A stretch of 64,000 nucleotides of DNA from Prorocentrum cordatum (taxonomy: Eukaryota > Sar > Dinophyceae > Prorocentrales > Prorocentraceae). This document shows positions 21,550 through 31,279 of this stretch, piece by piece; the first letter of the stretch is position 1, and the number at the start of each line of letters is the position of its first letter. The stretch spans positions 545,468 to 609,467 of the forward strand of contig CAUYUJ010000170.1 of the NCBI GenBank assembly GCA_963575745.1, written 5' to 3'. The notes beneath the pieces were generated by a model, which was not told where the DNA came from, ran no database searches, and was given only the letters and a program-made list of their open reading frames with translations. Both the position numbers and the translations under genes were made by a program.

Positions 21550-22200
21550 AGGGGCGGGGCGCTCCAGGATTCGCATCCAGATTGTGGGGATGTCTCAGGC
21601 GGTGTGCTTGTTTCGGACCGTCTCACCTTGTGTTTTCGGAACATATTTTCTGATGATGCCTCAGGCGAAGTGCTGGTTTCAGCCCTCCGAAGAGGGGGCG
21701 CTAGGGTCAGGACATTCCAGGGTTCGCACCCAGATTGTGGGGATGTCTCAGGCGGCTTTTTCTCATGCCCAGCATTCTGTGCTTTCAGAGAAACTCTGAG
21801 GATGTCTCAGGCGAGGCGCTGGTTTCAGCACTCCTCAGGGGGGCGCCAGGGGTGGGGGCCACTCCAGGATTCGCGCCCATATTGTGGGGATGTCTCCGGC
21901 GGTTTGCCTGTTTCGGACCGTCGCATCTAATGCTTTCGGAGCAGATTCTCAGGATGTCTTCTTAGGGGGGCGCCAGGGGTGGGGGCACTCCAGGATTTGC
22001 GCCCAGATTGTGGGGGTGTCTCAGGCGATTTGCCGGTTCCGGATCATCACATTTGATGCTTTAGGATCAGATTCTGAGGATGTCTCAGGCGAGGCGCTGG
22101 TTTCTGCACTCGTAATGGGGGGGGCGCCAGGGGTGGGGACATTTCAGGATTCGAGCGCAGATTGTGGAAGTGTCTCTGGCGGTTAGAGCAGATTCTGAGG
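21550..22200 (+). repeat. ~150-bp satellite array, second block
   Basis: Four to five more units of the satellite seen at 18085-19240 (GATTGTGGGGATGTCTCAGG and GATTCTGAGGATGTCTCAGG recur). Confidence 0.85.
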
Positions 22201-22209
22201 ATTCCAGTC

Positions 22210-24235
22210 GTAATCGCATTAACATACACACATTCAGACTCATACTCAGACTCATTCGTATTCAGAGTCACGCGTATTAGGATTCAACCGCGTCGAAGTC
22301 ATACTCAGACCCATTCGGACTCAGACATGCCAGCGCCCAGGCTCATTCATCCACACTCAGACTCAATCGTACTGATATTCGCTCATGCTCAGACGCACCC
22401 GTATTCAGACTTTCCCAAAGTTAGACTCGCTCACATTCAAATTCATTTAGCCGTACTCAGACTCATTTAAACCAAGACGCATTCGTACTTAGACTCGCTC
22501 ACATTCAGACTCGCTCGCATTCAGGCTCAGTCACACTTAGGCTAACTCACACCCAGATATATTCATTTGCATTCAGATTCGCTTCGCAAGCCCTCAAGCT
22601 CACCCAAACGCAGACCCACTCGTACTCAGACTCACTCGTACTCAGACTCGTACCCATCAGACCCGCCTTACTCAGACTCACACACACACAAACTCGGATT
22701 TACTCGCATTTCCACTCGCTCATGTTCAGACTCGATCGCACTCCTCCTTACTCACACTCAGGCTCGCTCCTACTCAGACCCAGGCTCGTTGCTCATATTC
22801 AGACCCACTCGCACTTAGGCTTGCTCACGCTCAGACTTGCTTCCGCTCAGACTCACTCGCATTCGGGCCCACTCGTACTCAGTCCTACTTATATTGAGGC
22901 TCTCTCATACACTCAAGCGCAATCATACCTGGGCTCACTCGCACTCCGACTCACCAACACGTCAATCATTCACACCCAGATCACTCATACCTCCTCACCT
23001 CCCTCCTCCTCTTCCTTCTTCGCACTCAGATGCACTCGCGCTCAGACTTACTCATGCTCAGACTCACCTATCAACATACTCACTCACACCCAGGCCCGCT
23101 CACACTCAGATTCAGTCATACTCAGACTCACACGCACACTCAGACTCACTCGCTCTCAGATTTACTCACGGTTAGGCCCACTCACAGTCAGACTCAGCCT
23201 CGCCAGGCCAATTTTCAGACTCATTCACACTCAGGCCTGCTCACACGCAGATTCACTCACAGTCAGACTCACTCGTAGTCAGACTCATTCATACTCAGAC
23301 GCAACCTTACTCAGACTCTTTCATACATAGGATTCGCTCACACCAAAACCCATTCAGTCATACTCAGACTCACTCATGCCCAGACACACTCGGACTGTGA
23401 TTCGCTCACCGTCAGACTCGCTTGCATTCAGGCTCAGTCACATTTAGGCTAACTCACGCTCGGATGTACTCTCATCCAGATTCGCCAACCCTCAGACTCT
23501 CTCATACGCAAGACCACTCGTACTCAGGCTCATTCGTATTCAAACTCATAACCATCACATTCTCAGACTCACTCACAGTCGGACTTACTCACACTCAGAC
23601 TGGCTCATACCCGAATTTGTTCATACTCAGTGTCACTCATATTCAAAGACACTCACACTCAGACTCTTTCCAACTCAGACTCAGACTCGCCATTCCTACT
23701 CAGACCTACTCACGTTCAGACTTGCTCACACTAAGACTCACCCACACTCCGACTCAGTCATACCCAGACTCAGTCATACTCAGACTCACTCACACTCAGA
23801 CTCATTCAGATTCTGACTCACTCATAACCCAGACGCACCCACACTCAGACCCAGTCGCATTCAGGCTCAGTCATAAAGGGACTCGCTCACACCCGGATTC
23901 ATTCACAATCATATTCGCCCATACTCAGACTCATAGACGCACGCACGTTTAGACTCACTGGCACTCAGACTCACTCGCACTTAGATTCACTCATGCTCAG
24001 ACTCAGACTCAGACTCGTCGAATTCCTATTCAGACCCGCTCACATTCAGACGTGGTCACACTCAGACTCACCCACGCTCAGGCTCACCCATGCCCAGACT
24101 CATTCATACTCAGGTGCGCCCGTACTCGGACCTCTCTCACACCTGAACTCACTCAAACTCAATCTCGATCATTCCTGGGCTTACTCACATTCAGACCCAC
24201 TCACACTCAGATCACCCGCGCTCAGATCCACTCGC
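22210..24235 (+). repeat. CACTCAGACTCA minisatellite, 2-kb block
   Basis: About 2 kb of degenerate CTCAGACTCACTC words with a period near 12. It encodes only false Ser, His, Thr, Leu and Arg-rich frames. Confidence 0.9.
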
Positions 24236-24292
24236 AGTCTTCCCTGTTTTGATTGGTCAATGCTCCCTCGCTCTTCACTAGAGATTCGCTCA

Positions 24293-24525
24293 TCTCTCCT
24301 GAAAATGCCCAGAGGACGAGGAGGAGGAGGAGGAGGAGGAAGAAAGGAGGAGGAGGAAGAGGTGGAGGAGGAGGAGGAGGAGGAGGAGGACGTCGCCGAA
24401 GTCGTCGTCGTCTTCACGCCCGTCGTCTACGCGGACTCGCTCTCGCACCCGGATGCTCACAGACAGACTCTCCCAGCGAGACGTGGCAGGAGTATGAGAT
24501 GCGCATGGGGGGATCTCCACGTCGA
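24293..24525 (+). repeat. composite repeat module, unit 1
   Basis: In order: TCTCTCCTGAAAATGCCCAG, a GGA tract, a CGTC run, TCTACGCGGACTCGCTCTC, ACAGACTCTCCCAGCGAGAC, and GGGGGATCTCCACGTCG. The same order recurs at 26849-27134, each time downstream of a CTCAGACTCA array. Confidence 0.75.
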
Positions 24526-24699
24526 GCAGTTCATGTCCCACCGAGGCGTTTGCCCTCTGCACCAGTTTTGGCGCGTGGGTCTCCCTTCGGACGCCCGTCG
24601 CCCCTCTGTCTGCGGCGCCAGCTCCCGGGGCCCCCCTGAGGTCCCGAGCCAATCCGTCACCGGGGGCACGCGCAGAAGGAAAGTTGCGGAGTTCCGCGC

Positions 24700-24848
24700 G
24701 GCCTCCTCCTCCTCCTCCTCCTCCTCCTCCTCCTCCTCCTCCTCCTTCCTACTACCCTCCCTTCCTCCTCCTCCTCCTTCCTCCCTCCTCTCCTCTCCTC
24801 CTCCTCCTCATCCTCACCTTCCTCCTCCTCCTCCTCCTCCTCCTCTCT
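24700..24848 (+). repeat. (TCC)n tract
   Basis: Polypyrimidine run that differs in length and interruption pattern from the copy at 59080-59212. 24849-25180 holds no gene I can assign. Confidence 0.9.
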
Positions 24849-25180
24849 ATAGGCGCCGGCCCCCCAGGCGCAGGTGGGGGGGGGGTGGATGTCCCAGGGG
24901 CTGGGGGATCCTTCAGGGCGGGTCCCTTTGCGTTCTTGGGCCCCGTCCCTTTCGGTCCTTGAGAGCTTGAGGTCCAGGTCCTGCGGGATCAGTGCGGTTC
25001 CAAGAAATCAGCGCAGAGCTCCGCAAGTTGATGCCAGTGGGTGAGGCCTCAAAATCTGAGGTCGTGATCGCAGTTGCATGGCCAGTTGAGTCTTACCTTT
25101 GAGACAGAGTTGCCACGTGAGGCCCCCGTCTGACGTCGGCTTCTTCTTCGTTCGGTGCGGGTGAGCTGGTGTTCAGTTGT

Positions 25181-25235
25181 TAGTTCGTTAGTTGGTTGGT
25201 CAGTTAGTTAGTTAGTTACTTAGTTCGCTATACCT
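25181..25235 (+). repeat. (TTAG)n microsatellite
   Basis: GTTAGTTAGTTAG run; 25236-25940 is low in clear coding signal, with repeated AGGAATCCT words at 25600-25720. Confidence 0.75.
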
Positions 25236-25939
25236 CAGCTGTCGACAGCGTGAGTCTGATATCGTGGCTCTTTCAGTTCTCATTGGTTATTTCGTCACCT
25301 GGGGGCATCCACAGGAATGAGGGTTCGGAGCTCCGCGCAGATATTTCGTTTCTCGGGTAAGCACTACCCCCCCCTGGCGCCGAGGGATGTCGTACCACTG
25401 GTGCTAGATATCGCGGGCGGTGCGGTGGGGGGATTCCAAGGATCGGGGGGTCCTTCGTGGCCGGCGAGGGAACTCAACAACTTGAGTGTTGATACACAAG
25501 GGAGCGCGGGGATTCGTCCAGGAGGTGGGGCGCCCCCACGGACGGATGCAGTGGGCTTCCTGGGAGGGCGTGAAGAGGCCAAAATCATTAGATATCTTAT
25601 GGAACTCCCTTGGATTTCGCAGGAACCCTTAGGAATCCTCAAGAACACCTGGCAAACCTCATGAATCCGCACGAATCCTTGAGGAATGCTTCGGGGCCCT
25701 GAGGAATCCTCCAGCGTCCTGAATCTGTAGGAGTACAGCGGATTTCCAAGTTCACTTGAGTTTCCAGGCCGCCATGACGACTTTCTATTCTGGGAAACGC
25801 AAGGAGTTTTCACGCGCGCGTCCGCGCGCGCGGTGGCCAGCCGCGTGCGGCGGGTGACGCGCACGGGCGCGCGTGTCACTCGAAACTCGTTCGGTCATCG
25901 CTAAGGGTTCACTTATTGTTGCTATGCCAACGTGGAACA

Positions 25940-26220
25940 TATTCGATGGTGGTGAATTGAAACCCCGAAGGGGAGCCGCCAGGGGTGAGGCCACTCTAGG
26001 ATTCTCGCCCAGATTTTGTGGCCAGCTCTGGCGGTTTGCCTGTTTCTCCTCCTAAGACTTTTCTCTTTTGGCGGTTCAATGTTCACCCCGAGAAAGAAGG
26101 CGTCGCATTTGGGACCCCCAGGGGGGGCCACCAGGGGTGAGGACACTCCAGGACTCTCGCCCAGATTTTGGGGATGTCTCGATCGGTTTGCCAGCTTCTG
26201 CCCTGCAGTCTTTGGACTTG
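25940..26220 (+). repeat. diverged ~150-bp satellite units
   Basis: Two diverged units with GCCACCAGGGGTGAGG, CTCGCCCAGATTTTG and GGTTTGCC, related to the satellite at 18085-19240. Confidence 0.65.
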
Positions 26221-26224
26221 CGTG

Positions 26225-26680
26225 TTCCTCACTCATTCACTCACTCATTCACTCACTCACTCACTCACTCGCTCACCCAGCTCCTTTCCGTACTCACGCC
26301 CCTGTTAAGTGATATTCATATTCATTCATATTTACTCACTTATGCTCTGATTTGCTCACTCAAACTCTGACTCACGCACACCCAGGCCCCAGACCAGCTC
26401 ACTCACCCTCCGCCTCATTCGTGTTCAGACTACCTCGCACCCAGGCTCATTCATATTCATATTGTTATCATCACACTCAATCTTAGACTCACCCAGCCTC
26501 AGATTCGCTCAGGCACACTCAGACTCACTCGCCCTCAGACTCACTCATATTTAGACTCACTCGTACCCATGTTGACTTCTAGCCAGACGCACTCACAGTC
26601 GGACTCAATCGTGCCCGGATCCACTCACACTCGGTCTCGCTCACACTCATAGCGCCCACGCTCAGATTCACTCGCACTGA
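26225..26680 (+). repeat. CACTCAGACTCA minisatellite, block 3
   Basis: Begins with a clean ACTCACTCATTC run (26230-26275) and continues with CTCAGACTCACTC words. Confidence 0.85.
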
Positions 26681-26848
26681 GGCTCACACGCGCGTGTCTG
26701 CCGCGATGCAGCCGACGTGGCACCGAGGCACCCCCAAGTTCCAGCAGGCGCCGCGAGTAGCGCGCCAGAGAGCGGGCGTACGGAGCAACGCCATGCGCTC
26801 CTGCTTGGGTTGTTGCGGGGAGAACGGCATGGGGAAATCCCCCTCGTC

Positions 26849-26989
26849 GTCTCTCCTGAAAAATGTCCAGAGGAGGAGGAGGAGGAGGAGGAGGAGGAGG
26901 AGGAGGAGGAGGAGGAGGAGGAGGAGGAGGAGGAGGAGGAGGAGGAGGAGGGGGAGGGAGGAGGAGGAGGAGGAGGAGGAGGAATCGCT

Positions 26990-27021
<32 letters not shown>

Positions 27022-27134
27022 TGCCGCGTCTGTCGTCTACGCAGGCTCGCTCTCACGCCCATATACTCAAAGACAGAGTTTCCCAGCGAAGCGGGACAAT
27101 AGTATGTCATGCACACATGGGGATCTCCGCGTCG
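26849..27134 (+). repeat. composite repeat module, unit 2
   Basis: Same order as 24293-24525: CTCTCCTGAAAAATGTCCAG, a long GGA tract (26869-26985), GTC run (26990-27022), TCTACGCAGGCTCGCTCTC, ACAGAGTTTCCCAGCGAAGC and GGGGATCTCCGCGTCG. Confidence 0.75.
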
Positions 27135-27180
27135 GGTCTTTTTCCCCCTCGTTCTGCCAGTTCCCCTCGCCCGTTCTGGG

Positions 27181-27236
27181 GCGGCGGGATCTGTACAGAT
27201 CCACTGCCCGAGGCCTGGCCCATCCTGGGTCCAGGA
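27181..27236 (+). repeat. left arm of ~55-bp inverted repeat around retroelement
   Basis: GCGGCGGG...ATCCACTGCCC..CCTGGCCCATCCTGGG matches the reverse complement of 32638-32692 with a few changes. The arms lie just outside the tetranucleotide tracts that border the split direct repeats. Confidence 0.65.
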
Positions 27237-27239
27237 ACT

Positions 27240-27308
27240 GTATATGTATATATGTATGTATATCTATATGTATGTATGCATGCATGCATGCATGCATGTC
27301 TGTCTGCC

Positions 27309-27343
<35 letters not shown>

Positions 27344-27388
27344 ATGGATGGATGGATGGATGGATGGATGGATGGATGGATGGATGGT
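27240..27388 (+). repeat. GTAT/CATG/TCTG/GATG tetranucleotide tract
   Basis: Successive runs of GTAT, GCAT, GTCT and GGAT immediately left of repeat A1. Confidence 0.9.
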
Positions 27389-27465
27389 GCGTGCATGTCT
27401 TTCCTTATCCCGTCACGAGTCCAGGCCGTCGATGTTAGATCGCTTCAGTGGGTTTTTGGGCTCAA
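27389..27465 (+). repeat. split direct repeat A1
   Basis: Starts GCGTGCATGTCTTTCC and ends TTTTTGGGCTCAA; 77 bases, four mismatches to A2 at 32230-32306 in the same orientation. Confidence 0.85.
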
Positions 27466-27488
27466 GAATCTGCACCAAGGCAGTGCGT

Positions 27489-28307
27489 ATGGATTACTGG
27501 CTCCCTGCCGCCCAGTCCATTTGGCAGGGAGCGTTCGCCTATCTCCTGGGCAGCAACCTGCAGAGGTGCCCGCCAGTCCACGTCCCTTCGTGCCCCGCCA
27601 TACCGAGCTGTGTGTGCCCGCCTTGTCCTGGCTGTCCGACGTGTCCCGGGGGCTCCCTCGCTCCCGCCACGCCCTCGGCGAACGGCGGGGGCAGCAGCGA
27701 ACCACGACAGCCCTCCTCCGTCTGGTCTGTGGTGCCGGTGAACGAGGCTCTCCTGCTGGTCCTGGCGCTGACCTACGGCGCTCTGTCGTGGAACCGTGTC
27801 GTGCTGATGTGCTGGCGCCGCAGGGCTGGCCGTGCAGAACGTGAGCCCAGTGGGAGCAGCACCTCATGGGATGCTCCAGGGAACGTCGGTGCACTACGAT
27901 GGAAAGCAGATGTGGCACCAGCGTCTGATCCAGGGCGACGGGGGTGGACTCGACTGGAGAGAGTCATTCAGTGGATGGTGTTCCTCTGTGCGGTGGTCAA
28001 TGACATCTATGAGGACAGCTACTCACGCCAGGGGAGAGACATCGCTGCGGTGAGGTTCACATCAGATCGAGCTGCTCTCCTTCGAGGCGTCGGTGCCGTC
28101 AACTCGTACGGGTTCGGAAGGAACCGCACGGTGGCGCAGATGCAGCAGATCGACCCGACTGCGCTGGACTACGGCACCGCCGCTCTGGCCGCCGACCACC
28201 TGCGCCTGCGGCTGCCTGTGCCTGGCGGGCCGTTCGCCGTCCCGCTGACCTTCGGTCCCGCAGGAAGCGTTGGGCCTGGCGCGGGCGCTGGGCTAGCTAG
28301 CGGCTAG
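27489..28307 (+). CDS. Cys/Pro-rich N-terminal ORF of retroelement
   Basis: 272 residues from the first ATG after repeat A1. The frame is also open upstream through microsatellites, which I treat as not coding. Residues near 28-55 repeat CP and CPxCP pairs (SCPAIPSCVCPPCPGCPTCP), followed by a Ser/Pro linker and a hydrophobic span (NEALLLVLALTYGALSW). A basic stretch then follows (WRRRAGRAE), and later VIQWMVFLCAVVNDIYEDSY. Such Cys/Pro-rich, membrane-spanning leaders precede RT in dinoflagellate retroelements as I know them. Whether it acts like Gag is unknown. It sits between A1 and the RT remnant. An identical copy is at 61848-62666. Confidence 0.5.
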   Translation: MDYWLPAAQSIWQGAFAYLLGSNLQRCPPVHVPSCPAIPSCVCPPCPGCPTCPGGSLAPATPSANGGGSSEPRQPSSVWSVVPVNEALLLVLALTYGALSWNRVVLMCWRRRAGRAEREPSGSSTSWDAPGNVGALRWKADVAPASDPGRRGWTRLERVIQWMVFLCAVVNDIYEDSYSRQGRDIAAVRFTSDRAALLRGVGAVNSYGFGRNRTVAQMQQIDPTALDYGTAALAADHLRLRLPVPGGPFAVPLTFGPAGSVGPGAGAGLASG

Positions 28308-28336
28308 CCGCCGCAGGCGCCGGGGCCCCCACGGCC

Positions 28337-29330
28337 GTGGTGATCCCGCCTGCCGGCTCGCACCTCCGCGGGGCCGCCAGCTTGATGCCGCTGGCTGATG
28401 GGACGTGGGTGGCCGTCCGCTCGATCTCCGAGCCCGCGCAGATCTACGCGGGGAGGGAGGCCACTTCCGACGCCAGCGGCGGTGGCCCGCCGCCTGCTGG
28501 TGAGTTGTACTCGTTGGGCGATCGTGCTGGACGACAGCGTGATCTATTTCCACTGCCTGGGCCCTGTCAACAGCATCGGGGGACTTCAGAGGCGTAGGGC
28601 ATCGCTTGTTCACGGTCGGTGGCGCGTCGGGTTCTCCGCAAGGGCCACGCCAACTCGATGGAGGGCGAGATCGTTCGGACCCTCAATGAGCTGTACCTTG
28701 GCCAGCCCTGGCACCCCGTCAGCCATCCTCAGTCCATCACTGCGGGCCAGCGGCAGGCCCTGGACAACGTTCGAGACACAGTCCGGCGGTTCGGCTCGCC
28801 CCCGGAGGGATTGACTGGCTCAGGAGCCCTTGAGGAGCTCCGAGTTCTCAGCGACTGCGCTGGCGAGAGCGCCACAGTCGCTCCGCTCGACTTTGATCAT
28901 ATCAATAGTCTCTCGCTTCCAGACGAGGGTTTCAAGCCCGTGCCGCTTGACGCGCTGGGAGGGGATGCTGGCCGAAAGATAGTCGAGCGGCTTCATGGTA
29001 TGATGTTGTCCCAGTCTGAGGGTCGTGCAGCTCTCCCTCGCGAACCGCTTCGTGGACCGCCGACCTGTGCCGCTGGTGTCCGAGGGTGTGATTCATGCCG
29101 AGTACGTGGACAATGCGATCAGCCTCTCTACGGACCTGGACACGGCGGTCGCCGCGGCGTCGGCCGTGGACCCGAACGTTCGTGCAGCGGGTCTCCCTAC
29201 CCACGGAGTCGAGAGCAGCTTTGGCGCCGTGGCACTAGGCTGGCAGTTCGACGAGAAGTTCCCGATCATCGGCCTGAACCCAGCGCCCCGCTGGAAATTG
29301 CGTTTGGCCTTCCTGGAGCTGTCTTGACGG
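28337..29330 (+). pseudogene. reverse transcriptase remnant (YVDN box)
   Basis: Three frames carry the remnant. 28337-28597 reads VIPPAGSHLRGAASLMPLAD. 28619 to about 29022 reads GQRQALDNVRDTVRRFG, then PLDFDHINSLSLPDEG and RKIVERLHGMML. 29025-29327 reads RRPVPLVSEG, then HAEYVDNAISLS with the catalytic-box equivalent at 29103-29114, and AGLPTHGVESSFGAVALGW, the usual region after it. The middle of the palm, which should contain the first catalytic Asp, is missing or unrecognisable. A TGA at 29325 ends the frame. This is a non-functional RT of the dinoflagellate YVDN type, inferred from motif spacing. Confidence 0.6.
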
Positions 29331-29360
29331 GGATATGCCTCGGGCAAGACGATCTCGCGC

Positions 29361-30226
29361 GTGGTGCCCCACTTCACCTCGCGGGGTCTGGTTCGCCGAG
29401 AGCTTTTGGCCGCTCTCAACTCGCTGTGCGCTTTTTCTGCCCAGTATGGAGGCCGCGCAGCGCGGCTGTGGCCCTCTTGCCTCCGCGAGCTTCGCTGGTG
29501 CGCCAGCCTCGTCATGTTCTGTTTCCGGGGCGCTGGCGCCCCGCTCGACAGCGCGCTCACGACGGTTGATTCATCGTGGTGGGGAGTTGGAGTCACTCAG
29601 AAAAGTCGTCTGCCCCAGTCGCTCGTGAGCTCTCCAAGTACAATGAGATATGGAGATTCAGTAGTCATCAGGAGTCCGAGATGTCGCATCGATCCCACGC
29701 CTTCAAGTCGGCGACGTCCGCCGACCCCTTCACCCCAGAGTCGGTCTTCATCATCGCCTGCTCCGGGAACCCAAAGGCCCCGATCAAGGAGCCCCTGGAG
29801 GTGCTCGTAGAAGAGCCCGTCAAGGAGCCCGTGACGGAGGGGGTGCACATGGAGGAAGAGATGGTCAATGACGTCGAGGAGGAGGAGTTCCCCGAAATTT
29901 CATACGACGTTTGGGCGAAAGGCTGGGTCCCCGTGGTGTCTCATCGCTGGATCCGTTCAGAGCATCAGGTTGTCTTGGAGGCCCGCGGTATGGTCGTGGC
30001 CATCCGTCATGTCACATTCCTTCGACGTGTCTCATCATTCGACCGATGCCATCTCTGCTTGGGCGACTGTTTGGGAGCCATCCTGGCCGCCACCAAGGGG
30101 CGTTCGTCGCGGCGGGAGACGGGCCGCGTGTGCCGGCAGCTGGCGCCCCTTTCGCTGGCCAGCGGCGCTGCATTCTTCTAGCGCTGGGTCCCCTCGGAGA
30201 GGAACTCGGCCGACCGCGCCTCCAGG
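29361..30226 (+). pseudogene. RNase H remnant of retroelement
   Basis: 29361 to about 29600 reads ELRWCASLVMFCFRG and then TVDSSWWGVGVTQK, where the Asp fits the first RNase H catalytic residue. The frame then changes. 29606-30178 includes EEEFPEISYDVWAKGW, EHQVVLEARGMVVAI (catalytic Glu), CHLCLGDCLGAILAATKGRS (second Asp) and ends at an in-frame TAG (30179). Beyond it the same frame reads RWVPSERNSADRASR, the family's C-terminal signature with the last Asp. All four acidic positions can therefore be placed, but one frame change and one stop break the gene. It follows the RT remnant. Confidence 0.7.
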
Positions 30227-30488
30227 AACCTGCCGGGCGTGGGCTACGCGGCCGCGGCGGCCGACTCCTGCTGCCTAGGCGCTGCCGCTGGCGGCCCCAG
30301 CCCTGCGAGCGGGCGCGGAGGGCCTGCTGGCGAGAGCTGGGCCGACATCGGGCCCCCGCCCGGCCTCGAAGGGGGGGCTCGCTGGCCTTCTGTCTGGGTG
30401 AGCTCCCGCGACGGCAGCCGCGAGCCCGGCGGGGCCGTGGGAGCTGGCAGCCGAGTCTCCGAACGGCCCGGGGCGAGCGAGCCGCCGC

Positions 30489-31277
30489 CAGGCGAGGCTG
30501 CCCCATGGCGGGAGCTGGCGGGATCAGCTCCAGCGGTCGTTCCTCGAGTCGGTCCTCGAGCTCAGGGCCGTGAAGGACAGGGCCGTCTGGAGCTACCTGG
30601 TCCGATGCCGAGCTTTCCTGATCTGGTCGACGAAGGCCTACCTGTCGGTGGCGAGTGTCACGGACCTGGAGATCGACTGGATGGTGGCGTACGACTCCCT
30701 GGCCGCTGCCCGAACGGTCGTCTTGACGTCCGTCCTCGGCCTGGGGTCGTCGGCGACGCTGTCGCTGCGCGTCCGGCCAGTCGAGCAGCTGGTCAGGGCT
30801 GGTCCACAACATCTGGGCATGTACTCGATCCTGCAGTTTCCCGCGGAGCTCAGGGTGATGTCGAAGGCCCTGGTCTACGACGCCAGTCTCCAGGTGGACA
30901 GCCCAGAGTTCAGCGGGGCCGACCAGCTGCTGGATTGCCTCGTGGGGAGACGTGCGATCGACGCGCTCCTGTCCTACCTGGACATGAGGCTCTGGGTGCG
31001 GGCGCTCCTGCAGGCGGGCGCCGCCCTCGGACTGGGCGCCCTCGCCCCCCCAATGCCGCATCCGCTGCGCCGCGGGGGGGCCAGCCCCGAGTATCCGACA
31101 AACGCCAGGACATTCGGCGACATCAAGAAGCGCTGGCAGTGGGATGCCGTCAGGGGCCTCATGCAGTACGCGAGGGATGGTCAAGTTCAAGTGGTGCTGT
31201 GGCGTCTGCATCCCGTCCTACAGTCTCGGGCCCACGTTTGCGTCGCGACTATTGGAGGCACCCTGTGCAGAATCTGA
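30489..31277 (+). CDS. tyrosine recombinase of retroelement, partly eroded
   Basis: One open frame covers WRDQLQRSFLESVLELRAVK, LEIDWMVAYDSLAAARTVVL (like the N-terminal SAM-like part), LRVRPVEQLVRAG (candidate first Arg box), then MSKALVYDASLQVDSPEF and MPHPLRRGGASPEY. The His at 31059 and Arg at 31068 form the HxxR motif. MQYARDG places a candidate nucleophilic Tyr at 31167. Tyrosine recombinases cut and rejoin DNA through that Tyr and would integrate the circular element intermediate. No ATG is needed because the frame is probably part of a polyprotein; the first ATG is at 30570. Length looks short between the Arg box and HxxR, so a core deletion is possible. Confidence 0.7.
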   Translation, partial: QARLPHGGSWRDQLQRSFLESVLELRAVKDRAVWSYLVRCRAFLIWSTKAYLSVASVTDLEIDWMVAYDSLAAARTVVLTSVLGLGSSATLSLRVRPVEQLVRAGPQHLGMYSILQFPAELRVMSKALVYDASLQVDSPEFSGADQLLDCLVGRRAIDALLSYLDMRLWVRALLQAGAALGLGALAPPMPHPLRRGGASPEYPTNARTFGDIKKRWQWDAVRGLMQYARDGQVQVVLWRLHPVLQSRAHVCVATIGGTLCRI

Positions 31278-31279
31278 GC

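Larger units (their letters stand above)
5959..29641 (+). repeat. large duplicated block, copy 1
   Basis: This block matches 40364-64000 base for base over long stretches. The coordinate offset is 34405 at the left end and falls to 34359 at the right end, through length changes almost only in simple repeats (C run near 7625, G run near 15851, GTC and TTG runs near 19950-20300, GGT run near 21480, TCC run near 24720, GGA run near 26900). Base changes outside simple repeats were noticed only at about 20.1-21.4 kb. Copy 2 starts directly after an N gap and is cut by the window end, so the true limits are unknown. Confidence 0.97.

Noticed and set aside
17790-24235. CRISPR-like repeat-spacer pattern
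   Set aside because: Repeats are diverged and continuous without unique spacers, and the genome is eukaryotic.
22722-24970. Several Ser/His/Thr/Leu-rich open frames
   Set aside because: Produced by the CTCAGACTCA minisatellite.
25317-25664. 115-residue open frame
   Set aside because: No motif, rich in Gly and Pro, with repeat-like words at its end; too weak to call a gene.
26694-27488. N-terminal part of a 537-residue frame running into the retroelement ORF
   Set aside because: This part is open only because of GGA, GTC and tetranucleotide repeats and lies left of repeat A1.
30012-31211. 399-residue minus-strand frame
   Set aside because: Antisense to RNase H and recombinase remnants, which carry recognisable motifs on the plus strand.
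30239-31270. First 340 residues of the frame holding the methyltransferase-like domain
   Set aside because: Overlaps the recombinase in another frame and has Gly/Pro/Arg-rich shadow composition.
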